Shown: positions 45,455-56,949 of the stretch, piece by piece | Position numbering within the stretch: the stretch's first letter is position 1 | Layout: each line of letters starts with the position of its first letter | Assembly: GCA_037951105.1 (NCBI GenBank) | Contig: JBAMJV010002056.1 | Coordinates: forward strand, 62,001 to 126,000 | Direction: 5' to 3' | Source: Echinarachnius parma | Lineage: Eukaryota > Echinodermata > Echinoidea > Clypeasteroida > Echinarachniidae | DNA: 64,000 nucleotides | Notes under the pieces: generated by a model | What the model saw: the letters and a program-made list of their open reading frames with translations, nothing else | Databases searched by the model: none | Told to the model about the DNA's origin: nothing | Translations under genes and position numbers: made by a program

Positions 45455-46315
45455 GGTATGTGTTGTGAAAGATTCTCAAAGATCTGATTACTTTAGTTGC
45501 AACATTGGCGTTAGACAAGGGGAGAATTTATCCCCCTTACTTTTTGCATTGTACATAAATGATTTTGAATTATTTATTAAAGATAGATATCCCGGTGTTG
45601 ATTTGTTGCCCAAAAAACTTAAAAGTGCAATGTCCAATAATGGGATTGAAGTGTTTATGAAACTTTTCTCATTATTATATGCAGATGATACGATAGTTTT
45701 AGCAACCAATGAACGTGAATTACAATCAGCATTGGATGCCGTTAGTGAATATTGTAAATTGTGGTTATTAAAAGTTAATGTTAGTAAAACGAAAGTAGTG
45801 ATTTTTTCCAAAGGAAAAGTAAAACAATATGAACCGTTTATGATTGACGGAGAAGAAGTAGAGGTGGTTGATGAGTACACATACCTGGGCGTAGTGTTTA
45901 ATTATAACAATACGTTCAAAAAAGCCCAGAACAAGCAAATTACTCAAGCTAAAAGAGCTATGTATAGTCTGATAATAAAATCTAGGAAGTTAAGACTTCC
46001 TTTAGACATACAGGTAGAACTTTTTGATCGGATAGTGGTGCCCGTACTTATTTATGGAAGTGAAGTCTGGGGGTCTGAAAATATTGCGCAGATCGAGGCC
46101 TTGCATGCACAATATTGTAAGCAATTGTTAAGATTGAGAAAAAGTACGATGAATAGCATGGCACTGGGTGAATTAGGTCGGTTTGAAGTATCATTAGTAA
46201 TAAAAGAAAGAATGGTTAACTATTGGTTTAGAACTATATCTGGTAAAGAAGTCAAGTATTCCACGACAGTGTGTAATATTTTGAAACTCCTGCGAGATAA
46301 TGATATACTCTCTTA
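45455..46315 (+). pseudogene. NL6 reverse transcriptase part (different non-LTR clade)
   Basis: The frame from 45405 (303 residues) joins RT sequence at SDYFSCNIGVRQGENLSP and carries the catalytic YADD (92-95), LKVNVSKTKVVIF, YTYLGVVF, then VPVLIYGSEVWG and LRKSTMNSMALGELGRF. GVRQGENLSP and the last two motifs are typical of Nimb/I-like elements, not of L2/CR1, so this is a second lineage. The upstream endonuclease and early RT are absent. The frame ends DNDILS at 46316, where similarity breaks. The missing C-terminus is found 8 kb downstream (54275-54834). Confidence 0.85.
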
Positions 46316-46336
46316 ATGTATTGGAGTGGAAATCCA

Positions 46337-46705
46337 CTCTTTTGTCCACTCCTTAGGGAGCCATATTAGTGACCACTTCGTTTGGAGTGGAATCCACTCC
46401 TAACCCAGAGTTGACCCCCTTTTCACTCCAAACTAGAGTGGAAATTGTCCACTCTTTAAGGAGTTGAGATCCACTCCACTGTTCACCCCCTAGGGAGCCA
46501 TATTAGTGACCACTTCGTTTGGAGTGGAATCCACTCCTAACCCAGAGTTGACCCCCTTTTCACTCCAAACTAGAGTGGAAATTGTCCACTCTTTAAGGAG
46601 TTGAGATCCACTCCCTTGTTCACTCCTTAGGGAGCCATATTAGTGACCACTTCGTTTGGAGTGGAATCCACTCCTAATGCAGAGTTAATGTTGTTTTAAC
46701 CCTCA
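46337..46705 (+). repeat. 137-bp tandem repeat, about 2.6 units
   Basis: GGAGCCATATTAGTGACCAC recurs at 46358, 46495 and 46632, exactly 137 bp apart. The units are built from GGAGTGGA and TCCACTCC words, which are inverted within each unit. GGAGTTGAAA and AATCCACTC words near 54190-54265 resemble them, at the far side of the NL6 interruption. Confidence 0.88.
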
Positions 46706-46739
46706 TTCTGGAGTGGAAATCATTCAAGCTGGATTGGGT

Positions 46740-48360
46740 GATTACACAATCTATCAATGTGGGGTTTAGATATTCATCTACATATACATATTAACAAACA
46801 TACGCACATAAACACACAGAATGTCCCATATACGCATACACTAATTCTTACATTCATAAAAATGCAGTTTGTGAAACAAAATATAATGGAAATAAATGTT
46901 TGTGTTCGATGGAACAATGTATCGTGCACACATGCTGTGTGATGGTTCACATTTTGCTGGAATGAGCCCCAAAGGAAATCAAAACAATAATTTGCACAAC
47001 TATTTTAGTGTATTAACAAGGTAATTGATTGTATCTTTTTTCCCCTCGAAAAATAACATACAAAAAACATACTAGCAATAGAATAGAATGATTTGCCTTG
47101 CCCTCATGTTTTAGTAAAAACAAAAGGTGAACCACTGCCCATTGGGCATACATTGTTTTTATGGGGTACACAACAACATTATGCTACAGTGAAACCTCTT
47201 TACAAAAAGATCCTTGCGATTATGACAATCACCTTGTTATAAAACACAGGGTTACACAAAAAAAAATGTTAAACAACGGCTGGGACAAGCAAAATGACTT
47301 TGTTATAAATGGTTTGTTTTATCCGAGCTCTTTGTAACGAGGTTCCACTGTATTCACTCTTCTACTTCAATTCTAAACTTTCTAAGACATATTAACTTTC
47401 CTGATTAAAGAAATTTTAATTTCCTTTTAATTCAATTTGAAATATAAACATTAAAATACACATTGTACATACATATAAAAACACACAAGCATCAAACAAT
47501 CTACAAGTACATGCAAAACAGCAATGTATGAAGAGATATTTGCGATACAACACAACTTGGGAAATCTAATTACCTTAGTAATATCATGTTTCAGAACAAG
47601 ATGATTTCAATATTGGTTAGTCTAAAAAGACAAAGACTACTGGTGACCAGTTAAACCGTTTTGCACATGCTGAGATATTATTTTGTTTCCTTTCCCAGGC
47701 AACCCACTAGTTCTGCTAAGGAATTAGGACAATTTAAGGGCAGCTTGCCATTTCAGTAATATAATCGGTCACCAGTAATACAATGTTCATCACAAGTTTC
47801 AAGAACAGTTGGATATAAATTGTAACATTATCACAATACATTTAAAGGAATAATTCAGTTTCGGTTTACTTTACAGGGCCCTTTTATCAATATGTGAGAT
47901 AATGAACAACTATGTGAAATGGCACACAATGTTAGAGACAGTGTGGACTTTGTTTCATAATAATCTGTTCAGAAACAGGTCTAAAATTCATAAATACATC
48001 CAATAGGAATACATGTTGGGGACCAACCGTTAGGCAATAATTTAACAGGATAGTATACAATTTTGGAGAAGCAAACAAAAAATTAAAACTTGTAAGTTAC
48101 CATAAAAAAAAATTACAATAATACTTATATACAACAACATAATCATACAGCCTTTCATAAAACATCACGTTTTAGCCCAAGCAATGTTCAACCCAATGTT
48201 AAGAAGTGTTTTTTCTTCACATTGGAAGTTAATTCGATTTAAAAAAAAACAATTGTTCTTAATGCATTATACCTAACAAATTATCACACCACCTTGCAAA
48301 AAGTAAGAAACAGTTGGCAGATAATTGATCTATATTCAGGAGATTTTAATATCATAGTTA
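46740..48360. other. Intergenic AT-rich stretch with one MITE
   Basis: Apart from the mariner-like element at 47187-47350, no gene or long repeat is recognised. A GTCTAAAAAGACAAAGAC block at about 47622 resembles the arm of the foldback at 39157. Confidence 0.4.
47187..47350. mobile_element. Mariner-like MITE, TIR CAGTGNAACCTC
   Basis: TA flanks on both sides (47185-47186, 47351-47352). Ends CAGTGAAACCTC and GAGGTTCCACTG. 164 bp, with TTGTTATAAA words inside. Similar to the group at 25695 and 22871. Confidence 0.82.
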
Positions 48361-48361
48361 A

Positions 48362-48884
48362 AGTGATGCCTGTAAAGTGTCAGATATTGCACAAAATGAC
48401 ATTTGAGACTTCAATCCTATATCAATATCATTGTAAAATACAATTGAAAGATTTGTGAAAGTTTGAAAGAAAACGAACACTGTTTACCTAGTGAAAAAAA
48501 CGAATATTGAGTTCATATTTTATCACCGAATACTGATGGTCTGCCATACTTTTGTAGCAGTAATGAATGATCCGTTTGAGATATTCGCACCCGTGTATTT
48601 TTACACACGTAGTACATAATTCATGGAATTTGAACTCGCTCGGCTCAAAGTTCAATCTCCGGAATGTTCTCACGGGTGCTGCATGCGGACGTTCTCAGCT
48701 AAGACAAATGTACTTTTTTTCAATTGATGATTTTCAATGATAATTATCTTCATACTAAAGGGACATTTGAAAAAATCAAACCCTATTTTATTCTTCTCTT
48801 ACCATAAGCTAAACAACACGGTAGAAGAGAAACGAGGAAGCTCCAAGTAATTTTCGTGGATTTGGACACTTTACAGATATGACT
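48362..48884 (+). mobile_element. TTAA MITE family A, uninterrupted copy
   Basis: TTAA flanks it (48358-48361, 48885-48888). Termini AGTGATGCCTGTAAAGTGTC and GACACTTTACAGATATGACT are inverted repeats. This 523-bp copy is the reference that shows NL2 inserted in the copy at 9066-12855. Confidence 0.92.
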
Positions 48885-49369
48885 TTAAGCCTTTAAATAG
48901 GGACATGTTCATGTTTCCTGGATTTAATCTGGCCCCTCATATAGGCAGATCTGTATCAGAATTGGATAGATTCTGGCTTCGGGGGCAGCAATGTATTGAG
49001 CTACAGTAGTACACAGTCAAACATGTGTATAGTGACCACCTACTGAAAACTAGAAAAGGTTGGTGACTACTACAGGCATGTTCTTGTAGGCCTATGTATT
49101 TAAAATGTATGGATTCATGAGCAAGGAAGCCAGGAAGGTGACAAAACTTCTTCCTTTTGAAAAGTCATTTCAAGTTTATATACAAAAATTCAACCAAACC
49201 ATGCAGTTCAACGTTCACATTCCATATCACAATCCGTGTTGTGGCCTGTGTCGCGAACGCGATGATCATTGGGCTAGCGATACGTGTCAGCTCTGCACGG
49301 ACTCTGAAAGCTGGTGTTCGTTCACTGAAGTTGGCTTCGTGAAGGTTACTGTCGAAGCCGCATTCACGG

Positions 49370-49830
49370 TTGCTTCGCTGGTCTTCAAGTCACTCGTTTT
49401 CTTTGCGGTTGTCTCGCTCGTCTTTGCGGCTGCCTGTTCGTCTTCGTGCTTGTCTTTGCTCGTCTTCGTGGTCGTCTCGATCGTCTTGCTGGTCGTCTCT
49501 GTCATCTAGGCACTTGTCTCGCTCGTCTTTGCGGCTGCTTCGCTCGTCTTCTTGGTCGTTTTGATCATCTTGCTGGTCGTCTCTGTAGTCTTTGCACTTG
49601 TCTCGCTCATCTTTGCGACTGTTTCACTCGTCTTCGTGGTCGTCTTGCTCATCTTCGCTTGTCTCCGTGGTCGTCTTGCTGGTTGTCTCTGTTATCTTGG
49701 CACTTGTCTCGCTGGTCTTTGCGGCTGCTTAGCTCGTCTTTGTTCATCTTCGAGGTCGTTTTGCTCGTCTTGATGGTTGTCTCTGTCGTCTTCGCACTTG
49801 TATCGCTCGTCTTCGTGCATGTCTAGTTTA
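49370..49830 (-). repeat. Minisatellite of GTCTTnGnnGTCGTCT words
   Basis: A C/T/G-biased array with 'CACTTGTCTCGCTCGTCTTTGC' blocks at 49510, 49594, 49700 and 49794, spaced 84, 106 and 94 bp. On the minus strand it keeps a Thr/Lys/Ser/Glu-rich frame open (TETTSKT, KTSETTAKKTS). That could be a low-complexity exon, but stops and frame changes occur between blocks, so I call a repeat. Confidence 0.72.
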
Positions 49831-50053
49831 TATGCGCGGTTGCCTTTCTTCATTCTATTGTAGGCTGGCACACTGCTTACGTTTATGTTGCAGCTTGGTG
49901 TGTCATCGGGTATCCCTTTGATCCCAGCTGTCGTTCATCTGGGGTGCAGTGTGTGTCGGTGGGTGATATTTCAACAATCAAATCTGCAATCAAATGAAAA
50001 TATGAGAAAAAAATAATGTGTACAACCATTAAAAATGTATGGTGACTGACAGA

Positions 50054-50214
50054 CAGTGGCGTAGCTACAGGGGGACGTGCCCCACCCCCAATAATTCTGA
50101 ACAAACAATAGAAAACATAAGGGGACATTTTTTGAAAAAACAAAGAAATACATAAGGTGTGTCCCCCTTCCCCCCCCCCCCCCCCCCAATCAGTCCGACC
50201 ACGCTACGTCACTG
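50054..50214. mobile_element. hAT-type MITE with 8-bp target duplication
   Basis: The left end CAGTGGCGTAGCTAC and right end GCTACGTCACTG are inverted repeats with one mismatch. CTGACAGA occurs immediately outside both ends (50046-50053 and 50215-50222), an 8-bp duplication diagnostic of hAT elements. The interior holds the 18-C run at 50170-50187. About 161 bp. Confidence 0.92.
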
Positions 50215-50506
50215 CTGACAGATCAAAACAAATGCAAAACAACAACAACAACAAACAAACCGAAACAAAGCAAAAACAAAACAAAACACACGCAAAAACA
50301 CAGAAACACACCAACAAAAAATGGAAAATCCTGGGTACAGGATTCTTATTAGGGAATAGGGTAGACTTGTAAGAAGCAAAATTTCATTCATTGGCCTCTG
50401 GAATAGACACCGTATGTAGACTTGCCTTAATGAATTAGTTTGATCATAAACACACAAATCTCAATAAGAATAAATGAAACTTACAAGGCCCTGAAAATTC
50501 CGTGGA

Positions 50507-53500
50507 GTTTCGTCTGCTACATGGAATCCGTTTACAATTGCCACTGCCAAAACCTCCAGTCCATTTGTTGTGCTGTTGGATATCTGAAGATGAAAGACAC
50601 ACATAACTTTGCATCAAAAGTCAAACACTGTAACTGAACATGTAAGGCCTAAACATATTTGAGAGGAACAGTTACCTTAGAAATACACATTTAAGAAATG
50701 GAATACAGTACCAAAGGTATTTAATTAATGAACGCGCCACGGCGCGTATATTTGATAAGTCTGTAATTAAGGCTACCAACACTTACATTAAATATTTTGA
50801 TTGTGAACTTAAACTTTGGCTCGAAACGGAAGATTTAACAAGAATGGATTAATTCACAAACCAGGTAAAGTTATAGATTAGTGTTGACTACATGACAGTG
50901 TTACTGATTCGATATGATTCTTGTGATGATGAATTGAATAATGAGTGTCGTATTGTTGTTGTTGATGTATTGTATTGCATTTAGAATGACAGTGCAGTTG
51001 ACATAGCGCTGCGTTAATTGTACGACGCACAACACAGATATTTGCGTACACGGGTATAAATGTTTGTTACAAAGCTTTCCGAAATTGTTTCTTAAATTCC
51101 TCTTTATTATCCAATGATATGACAATGTCATATACCGGATAGTTAAGATCGATATTTGTTACAAAGTATGTGAATAGTTCAGAAGCGATACTTTGCTTTC
51201 AAAGGTTAGAACTTAGCATGTTTATTACCGTAGTTCCACTTTTAGCGACTCCAAAACACATGATATGCAAATTACGCATAAAGCTCATTTGCATATGAGC
51301 ATCTTCCGGAGCCAGTAATTGTTTAGAAATAACCTTTATTTGTAGTTTTCTGTTATTTAAATGCAAAGTATGAGATAAATTATAGCTTATATGATAGATA
51401 ATTGAATTGTTAAGAAGGCTTGATATATGAATTGATGTATCATGTATAGATGAGCTACAAATAAGGGAAACGGACTCTGTGTGTGTCTGTGAGTGATCGG
51501 CGCGCGCGCGCGTTTAGTGGTAACAATTGTGTTTGCTAGTTGTGGATTTTGATTAAATTATAACTCAAGGAATGGGTTATGTGCTTGGAAATATGGCTGG
51601 TATGAAAGCCAAGGAAATATTAAATTATATAGTGAAGTTAATATGTGAATAAGTGATGAAGTCTTTAGAATATTTGGATATATTCAGCAATAAAACGAGC
51701 CGGTTTGGTATTTCCACTACGCGCACTACGCTAGTATCACTGTCTATAATATTGAAAGAAACCACCCTGAACCACCAGTAAGATATTGAGGATAATTTCC
51801 AAGATGGGTCAGTTTTCACCCGATTATTCTGTTCATCTATAATCTTTAGAACTTAGAGAATATTTCAGTGTACTAATTACCTGAACATGTTGCAAGGGAA
51901 ATTATGTTTCAACTATTTAATCGCTTGACCAACCTTTTTGACAAGTCACACCCGTGTACAAACACACACACACACACGCGCGCACTTACATTGGTGCTGT
52001 AACGTTTGCGTTGTGATTGCAAATTGGCGTATAAATGAAAGCCGAAAGTGAAAGATTGATTTGTCTATACACTTAAATCATGATAAAACTCACCTTCAAG
52101 TGTTTTGCGGAAGTCCTCACTGAGTTCTCCTTTATTATAGAATCGTCTGAATGTGATTTCGATCTCCTAAATCTTCGATCTCCGACGTCCGAAATGATGA
52201 CGAAGAGCGAGCTAGTACAGCGGTGCAAACAATTCCCACATCGAATTAAATTTCCCTTATCGCGTGACGTGACTCAAAGATGATCACTGATTGGCTGCCT
52301 TAGTGGCTGTTTCGTCTGCTACATGGAATCCGTTTACAATTGCCACTGCCAAAACCTCCAGTCCATTTGTTGTGCTGTTGGATATCTGAAGATGAAAGAC
52401 ACACATAACTTTGCATCAAAAGTCAAACACTGTAACTGAACATGTAAGGCCTAAACATATTTGAGAGGAACAGTTACCTTAGAAATACACATTTAAGAAA
52501 TGGAATACAGTACCAAAGGTATTTAATTAATGAACGCGCCACGGCGCGTATATTTGATAAGTCTGTAATTAAGGCTACCAACACTTACATTAAATATTTT
52601 GATTGTGAACTTAAACTTTGGCTCGAAACGGAAGATTTAACAAGAATGGATTAATTCACAAACCAGGTAAAGTTATAGATTAGTGTTGACTACATGACAG
52701 TGTTACTGATTCGATATGATTCTTGTGATGATGAATTGAATAATGAGTGTCGTATTGTTGTTGTTGATGTATTGTATTGCATTTAGAATGACAGTGCAGT
52801 TGACATAGCGCTGCGTTAATTGTACGACGCACAACACAGATATTTGCGTATACGGGTATAAATGTTTGTTACAAAGCTTTCCGAAATTGTTTCTTAAATT
52901 CCTCTTTATTATCCAATGATATGACAATGTCATATACCGGATAGTTAAGATCGATATTTGTTACAAAGTATGTGAATAGTTCAGAAGCGATACTTTGCTT
53001 TCAAAGGTTAGAACTTAGCATGTTTATTACCGTAGTTCCACTTTTAGCGACTCCAAAACACATGATATGCAAATTACGCATAAAGCTCATTTGCATATGA
53101 GCATCTTCCGGAGCCAGTAATTGTTTAGAAATAACCTTTATTTGTAGTTTTCTGTTATTTAAATGCAAAGTATGAGATAAATTATAGCTTATATGATAGA
53201 TAATTGAATTGTTAAGAAGGCTTGATATATGAATTGATGTATCATGTATAGATGAGCTACAAATAAGGGAAACGGACTCTGTGTGTGTCTGTGAGTGATC
53301 GGCGCGCGCGCGCGTTTAGTGGTAACAATTGTGTTTGCTAGTTGTGGATTTTGATTAAATTATAACTCAAGGAATGGGTTATGTGCTTGGAAATATGGCT
53401 GGTATGAAAGCCAAGGAAATATTAAATTATATAGTGAAGTTAATATGTGAATAAGTGATGAAGTCTTTAGAATATTTGGATATATTCAGCAATAAAACGA

Positions 53501-54112
53501 GCCGGTTTGGTATTTCCACTACGCGCACTACGCTAGTATCACTGTCTATAATATTGAAAGAAACCACCCTGAACCACCAGTAAGATATTGAGGATAATTT
53601 CCAAGATGGGTCAGTTTTCACCCGATTATTCTGTTCATCTATAATCTTTAGAACTTAGAGAATATTTCAGTGTACTAATTACCTGAACATGTTGCAAGGG
53701 AAATTATGTTTCAACTATTTAATCGCTTGACCAACCTTTTTGACAAGTCACACCCGTGTACAAACACACACACACACACGCGCGCACTTACATTGGTGCT
53801 GTAACGTTTGCGTTGTGATTGCAAATTGGCGTATAAATGAAAGCCGAAAGTGAAAGATTGATTTGTCTATACACTTAAATCATGATAAAACTCACCTTCA
53901 AGTGTTTTGCGGAAGTCCTCACTGAGTTCTCCTTTATTATAGAATCGTCTGAATGTGATTTCGATCTCCTAAATCTTCGATCTCCGACGTCCGAAATGAT
54001 GACGAAGAGCGAGCTAGTACAGCGGTGCAAACAATTCCCACATCGAATTAAATTTCCCTTATCGCGTGACGTGACTCAAAGATGATCACTGATTGGCTGC
54101 CTTAGTGGCTGT
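50507..54112 (+). repeat. 1,802-bp tandem duplication, nearly identical units
   Basis: Unit 1 (50507-52308) and unit 2 (52309-54110) are direct repeats with a two-base GT overhang. I noticed a single difference (C at 51046 against T at 52848). All ORFs inside are duplicated with offset 1802, for example a 76-residue minus-strand frame at 50901 and 52703. Inside each unit are CGCGCG and CACACA microsatellites. I see no recognisable gene. Confidence 0.95.
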
Positions 54113-54274
54113 GTCTCGATTTTTGTTCAACTCGCTCTCGGAGTTGAAACGGTAACTCATACTATACTATCGCGAACGCGCATTCAACACGCGGCGGCGT
54201 CGATTTCAACTCTTTTCAGAGTTGAAACGCATGTCACTCGACAGCTAGAGCGGAGAATCCACTCTTTCGCATTA

Positions 54275-54834
54275 AGAGAGTATTTTCCTCTAAATGGACT
54301 CGATATGTACATACTGTTTTGCATGAATTAGGTATGTCAAATTTGTCGTATGAATATGAAAAAGTGAGTAGTTCATGGGTGAAATCAGCCCTTAAACTAA
54401 GATTAAGTGATACATATTCTCAAAATTGGCACAGTAAAATTAACGATAGTACATGTTGTTTAAATTACCGAATTTTTAAAAGTAAGGTTATTATGGAACC
54501 ATATTTGATATTAATGCCGCCCTCATTGAGAATTGCTTTAGCAAAGCTCCGATGTGGAAATCACAGATTGCCTGTAGTAACTGGAAGATATAATGGAATT
54601 GAAAGAAAGGATCGCACATGCGAGCTTTGTAACAATAATAAATTAGGGGATGAATTTCATTATCTATTTGAATGTCCAGTACTAGATAATGAAAGAAAGA
54701 CCTTTATAAAGTCATACTGTAGAGTGAGACCGAATGTAATGAAAATGAGTCAGTTATTTAATAGTGTAAATCATAGGGAATTAGCAAATGTATCAAAATT
54801 GTGTTGTATCATAATGGCACTCTATAAGAAATAG
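54275..54834 (+). pseudogene. NL6 C-terminal region with zinc-finger-like motif
   Basis: The frame (171 residues from 54319, with similarity extending a few codons upstream through SSKWTRYVHTVL) carries WHSKINDS, LNYRIFKS, LRCGNHRLPVVTGR and a C-x2-C-x9-H-x4-C motif (C101, C104, H114, C119: CELC, HYLFEC). This is the usual C-terminus of the I/Nimb-like lineage to which 45455-46315 belongs, and no internal RT is left. It ends at a TAG at 54832-54834. Confidence 0.85.
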
Positions 54835-55668
54835 TTAAAGTCTGCAGCCACAACGCTGATTTGTAGTATGTATGATTATCCTTCAAATTGACGAATAGTG
54901 GTAACTTGGAAAGTATTATAGTCATTTGTAATATGTTGATGCACACGTTTACTGCATGATCTGAACAAGTACCTTTGTTGTATGTAAATAGTTTTTGCTC
55001 TTGTTTTTTTTTCTTCTCTACTGCATTGATATTTCAATATCTGTTCTGCATTCTCTTGATAGTAACATTTCCTTGGTCAATTCATAACTTGCGATTGACC
55101 TTGTTTTCTTTCTTTTACTTCTTTATTATTATTATAAATATTGCGATTGCGTTTTATTTTTTTTCTTTGTTTGCTAAATATCGTCTTCACACCATATTAT
55201 AATGATTATTTAGCCCCCATAATTATGAGAGTTAGGTATATTACTATATTGATTCTGGAATAGTTCATTTTTACAAACTTACTTTAGATTATTATTAATA
55301 GTTTCCTGCTAACTTGTCAGTATCACTGTTCATTTATTTGGTCATCATTGCATAGCGGTTTCACTCTTAAAGTAATATCACCTTTTAGTAAAGGTATAGG
55401 GAAATTAAATTTGACAAGACCGAGTTTATCATCTCAATGATCTTCACATTTTCGAAAGTTTATATTTTTGATCGATTTTAAATTTGCAATTAACTTACTT
55501 CCTGTTTGTTTTATGTTACATGTTAGTTTTCTTATATTTTGTGATATATGTTTTGAATATGTGTATATATATCTGTATATATTTGTTATATTGTGCTAAA
55601 TGTGATTTTCTTCAATACCCTACGACAGGGTGACATGAGAAATAAAACATTGAACATTGAACATTGGA
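54835..55668 (+). mobile_element. NL6 3' UTR, hairpin and tail
   Basis: An AT-rich 3' UTR ends with a short hairpin, ACCCT(ACGAC)AGGGT at 55617-55631, then AATAAA and a tail of three AACATTG repeats (about 55646-55667). The stem is shorter than in NL2, NL3 or NL7. Confidence 0.75.
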
Positions 55669-56454
55669 TGCGCGTACAATAATACAGAATTAAATAAAGA
55701 CCCTGCGCGGACTGAGCGCGCGTTAACATTAAAATACGCCAGTAGCCATTTCAATTTTTTTCTCTACACGGTAAGATCTTTAAATTTCAAAAAATATATT
55801 TCTCACAGCTATAATTCTAAACGTAAAAATGCCATAGACAATAATTTTTTAATATTTATAACTAAACAAAGACAAAATTAAATATGTAAAACAACGTGTC
55901 CCCCAGGTGTACCCAACTTTGAGATAAGCTGATGTTCAATCGTAATACTAGCCTGAATTTGCCGAGTTTAATTAATTACGTTCTGATCATTACTTTTGTT
56001 TAATTGAATACTAACAAAGGGAACATTTATTCCAAAAAAACTCATCGACAATCATTTTAAAATGTTTTTTCATTAATTAAAATGAACAAGATTCAGTACT
56101 TTACCCAAACCTCTGGGTGTACCCAACTTTCTTTTAAGCTCAATTAGAATCTTCATTCTATTTGAAGGGACATCGCTGCGTGACCGCCAGTGAGCTGTCT
56201 TGTAATTCTACAGTCTTTGGTTGGACTCGGGCCGGTTTTTATGCAAATGCGCTTGTAGCACGCATACTGCGCGCAATAAGGAATATTTTGTATGAACAGA
56301 GTCGTATATGGGTATGAGGCCCGTGGCGGTTTCAAATTGCAGTCGTGAGGCTGGCACTGGAGCCGGCTTTAAAAGCCGACGCTTGTCTAACAGAGGCATA
56401 AGACCCCTGTTAAACAAACCATAGTGGCTAGAGAACACGGCCAGTCACACAATT
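55669..56454. other. Intergenic stretch, no gene recognised
   Basis: Short ORFs with no motif. AGGCTGGCACTGGAGCCGGC and CCCCTGTTAAACAAACC near 56345-56415 resemble the mini-foldbacks at 44941-45106. Confidence 0.4.
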
Positions 56455-56949
56455 TTGATCCTTTAATTTTGTACAATATCAACCAAACTGACTTCGGGCT
56501 TTCCATTCCTTTTCCCTATTTGATTAGCTTATCGTAACGGTTCCAGATTAGAATGTAAGAGGTAAACATGTGAGAGATAATGATGCCAGAGGTAGAAATA
56601 TCAGAGGTAATGTCTGTGGCATCAAAATATACCAGCACTTTCTTACACAAAACGTCAAGACGCATGCTACTGAGTTAATTTATTATATTCCACTCTTCCA
56701 TATCATAATGCATATTTTATAAATGGCTGTGTACGATGCAGACTATCAGATGGAAGCAACCACACCGCAGCAGAACGACGCTCGGGATCGCGATCGAAGC
56801 AGTGAGGGAAGGCAGACTGGTGAAGGTGGAACATCAAGGGACCTGCGTAATGACAGTGGTTTAGCGTGCGATCGACGAGGTGATCCTGTAACATCAAATG
56901 ACCGATGCAGTGAAAATGGTGAGCAAAAACAGATACTATTGGCGGGTAC

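Larger units (their letters stand above)
46316..54273. mobile_element. Candidate 8-kb insertion splitting NL6
   Basis: Outside the interval, the left edge reads ACTCTCTTAATG and the right edge CATTAAGAGAGT, an inverted pair containing TTAA, followed inward by GAGTGGA on each side. The NL6 protein reads up to the left edge and resumes just after the right edge. No transposase was recognised inside; the interval holds tandem repeats, three MITEs and the 1,802-bp duplication. The NL6 halves could instead be two separate copies. Confidence 0.4.

Noticed and set aside
49105..49509. 134-residue plus-strand ORF with hydrophobic Val/Leu stretch resembling membrane segments
   Set aside because: The hydrophobic part is the minisatellite read in one frame (GTC/GTT/CTC codons); the Cys-rich start has no recognisable pattern.
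50901..52933. Conserved identical minus-strand ORF of 76 residues in two places (50901, 52703)
   Set aside because: Identity reflects the 1,802-bp duplication of the DNA, not selection on protein.
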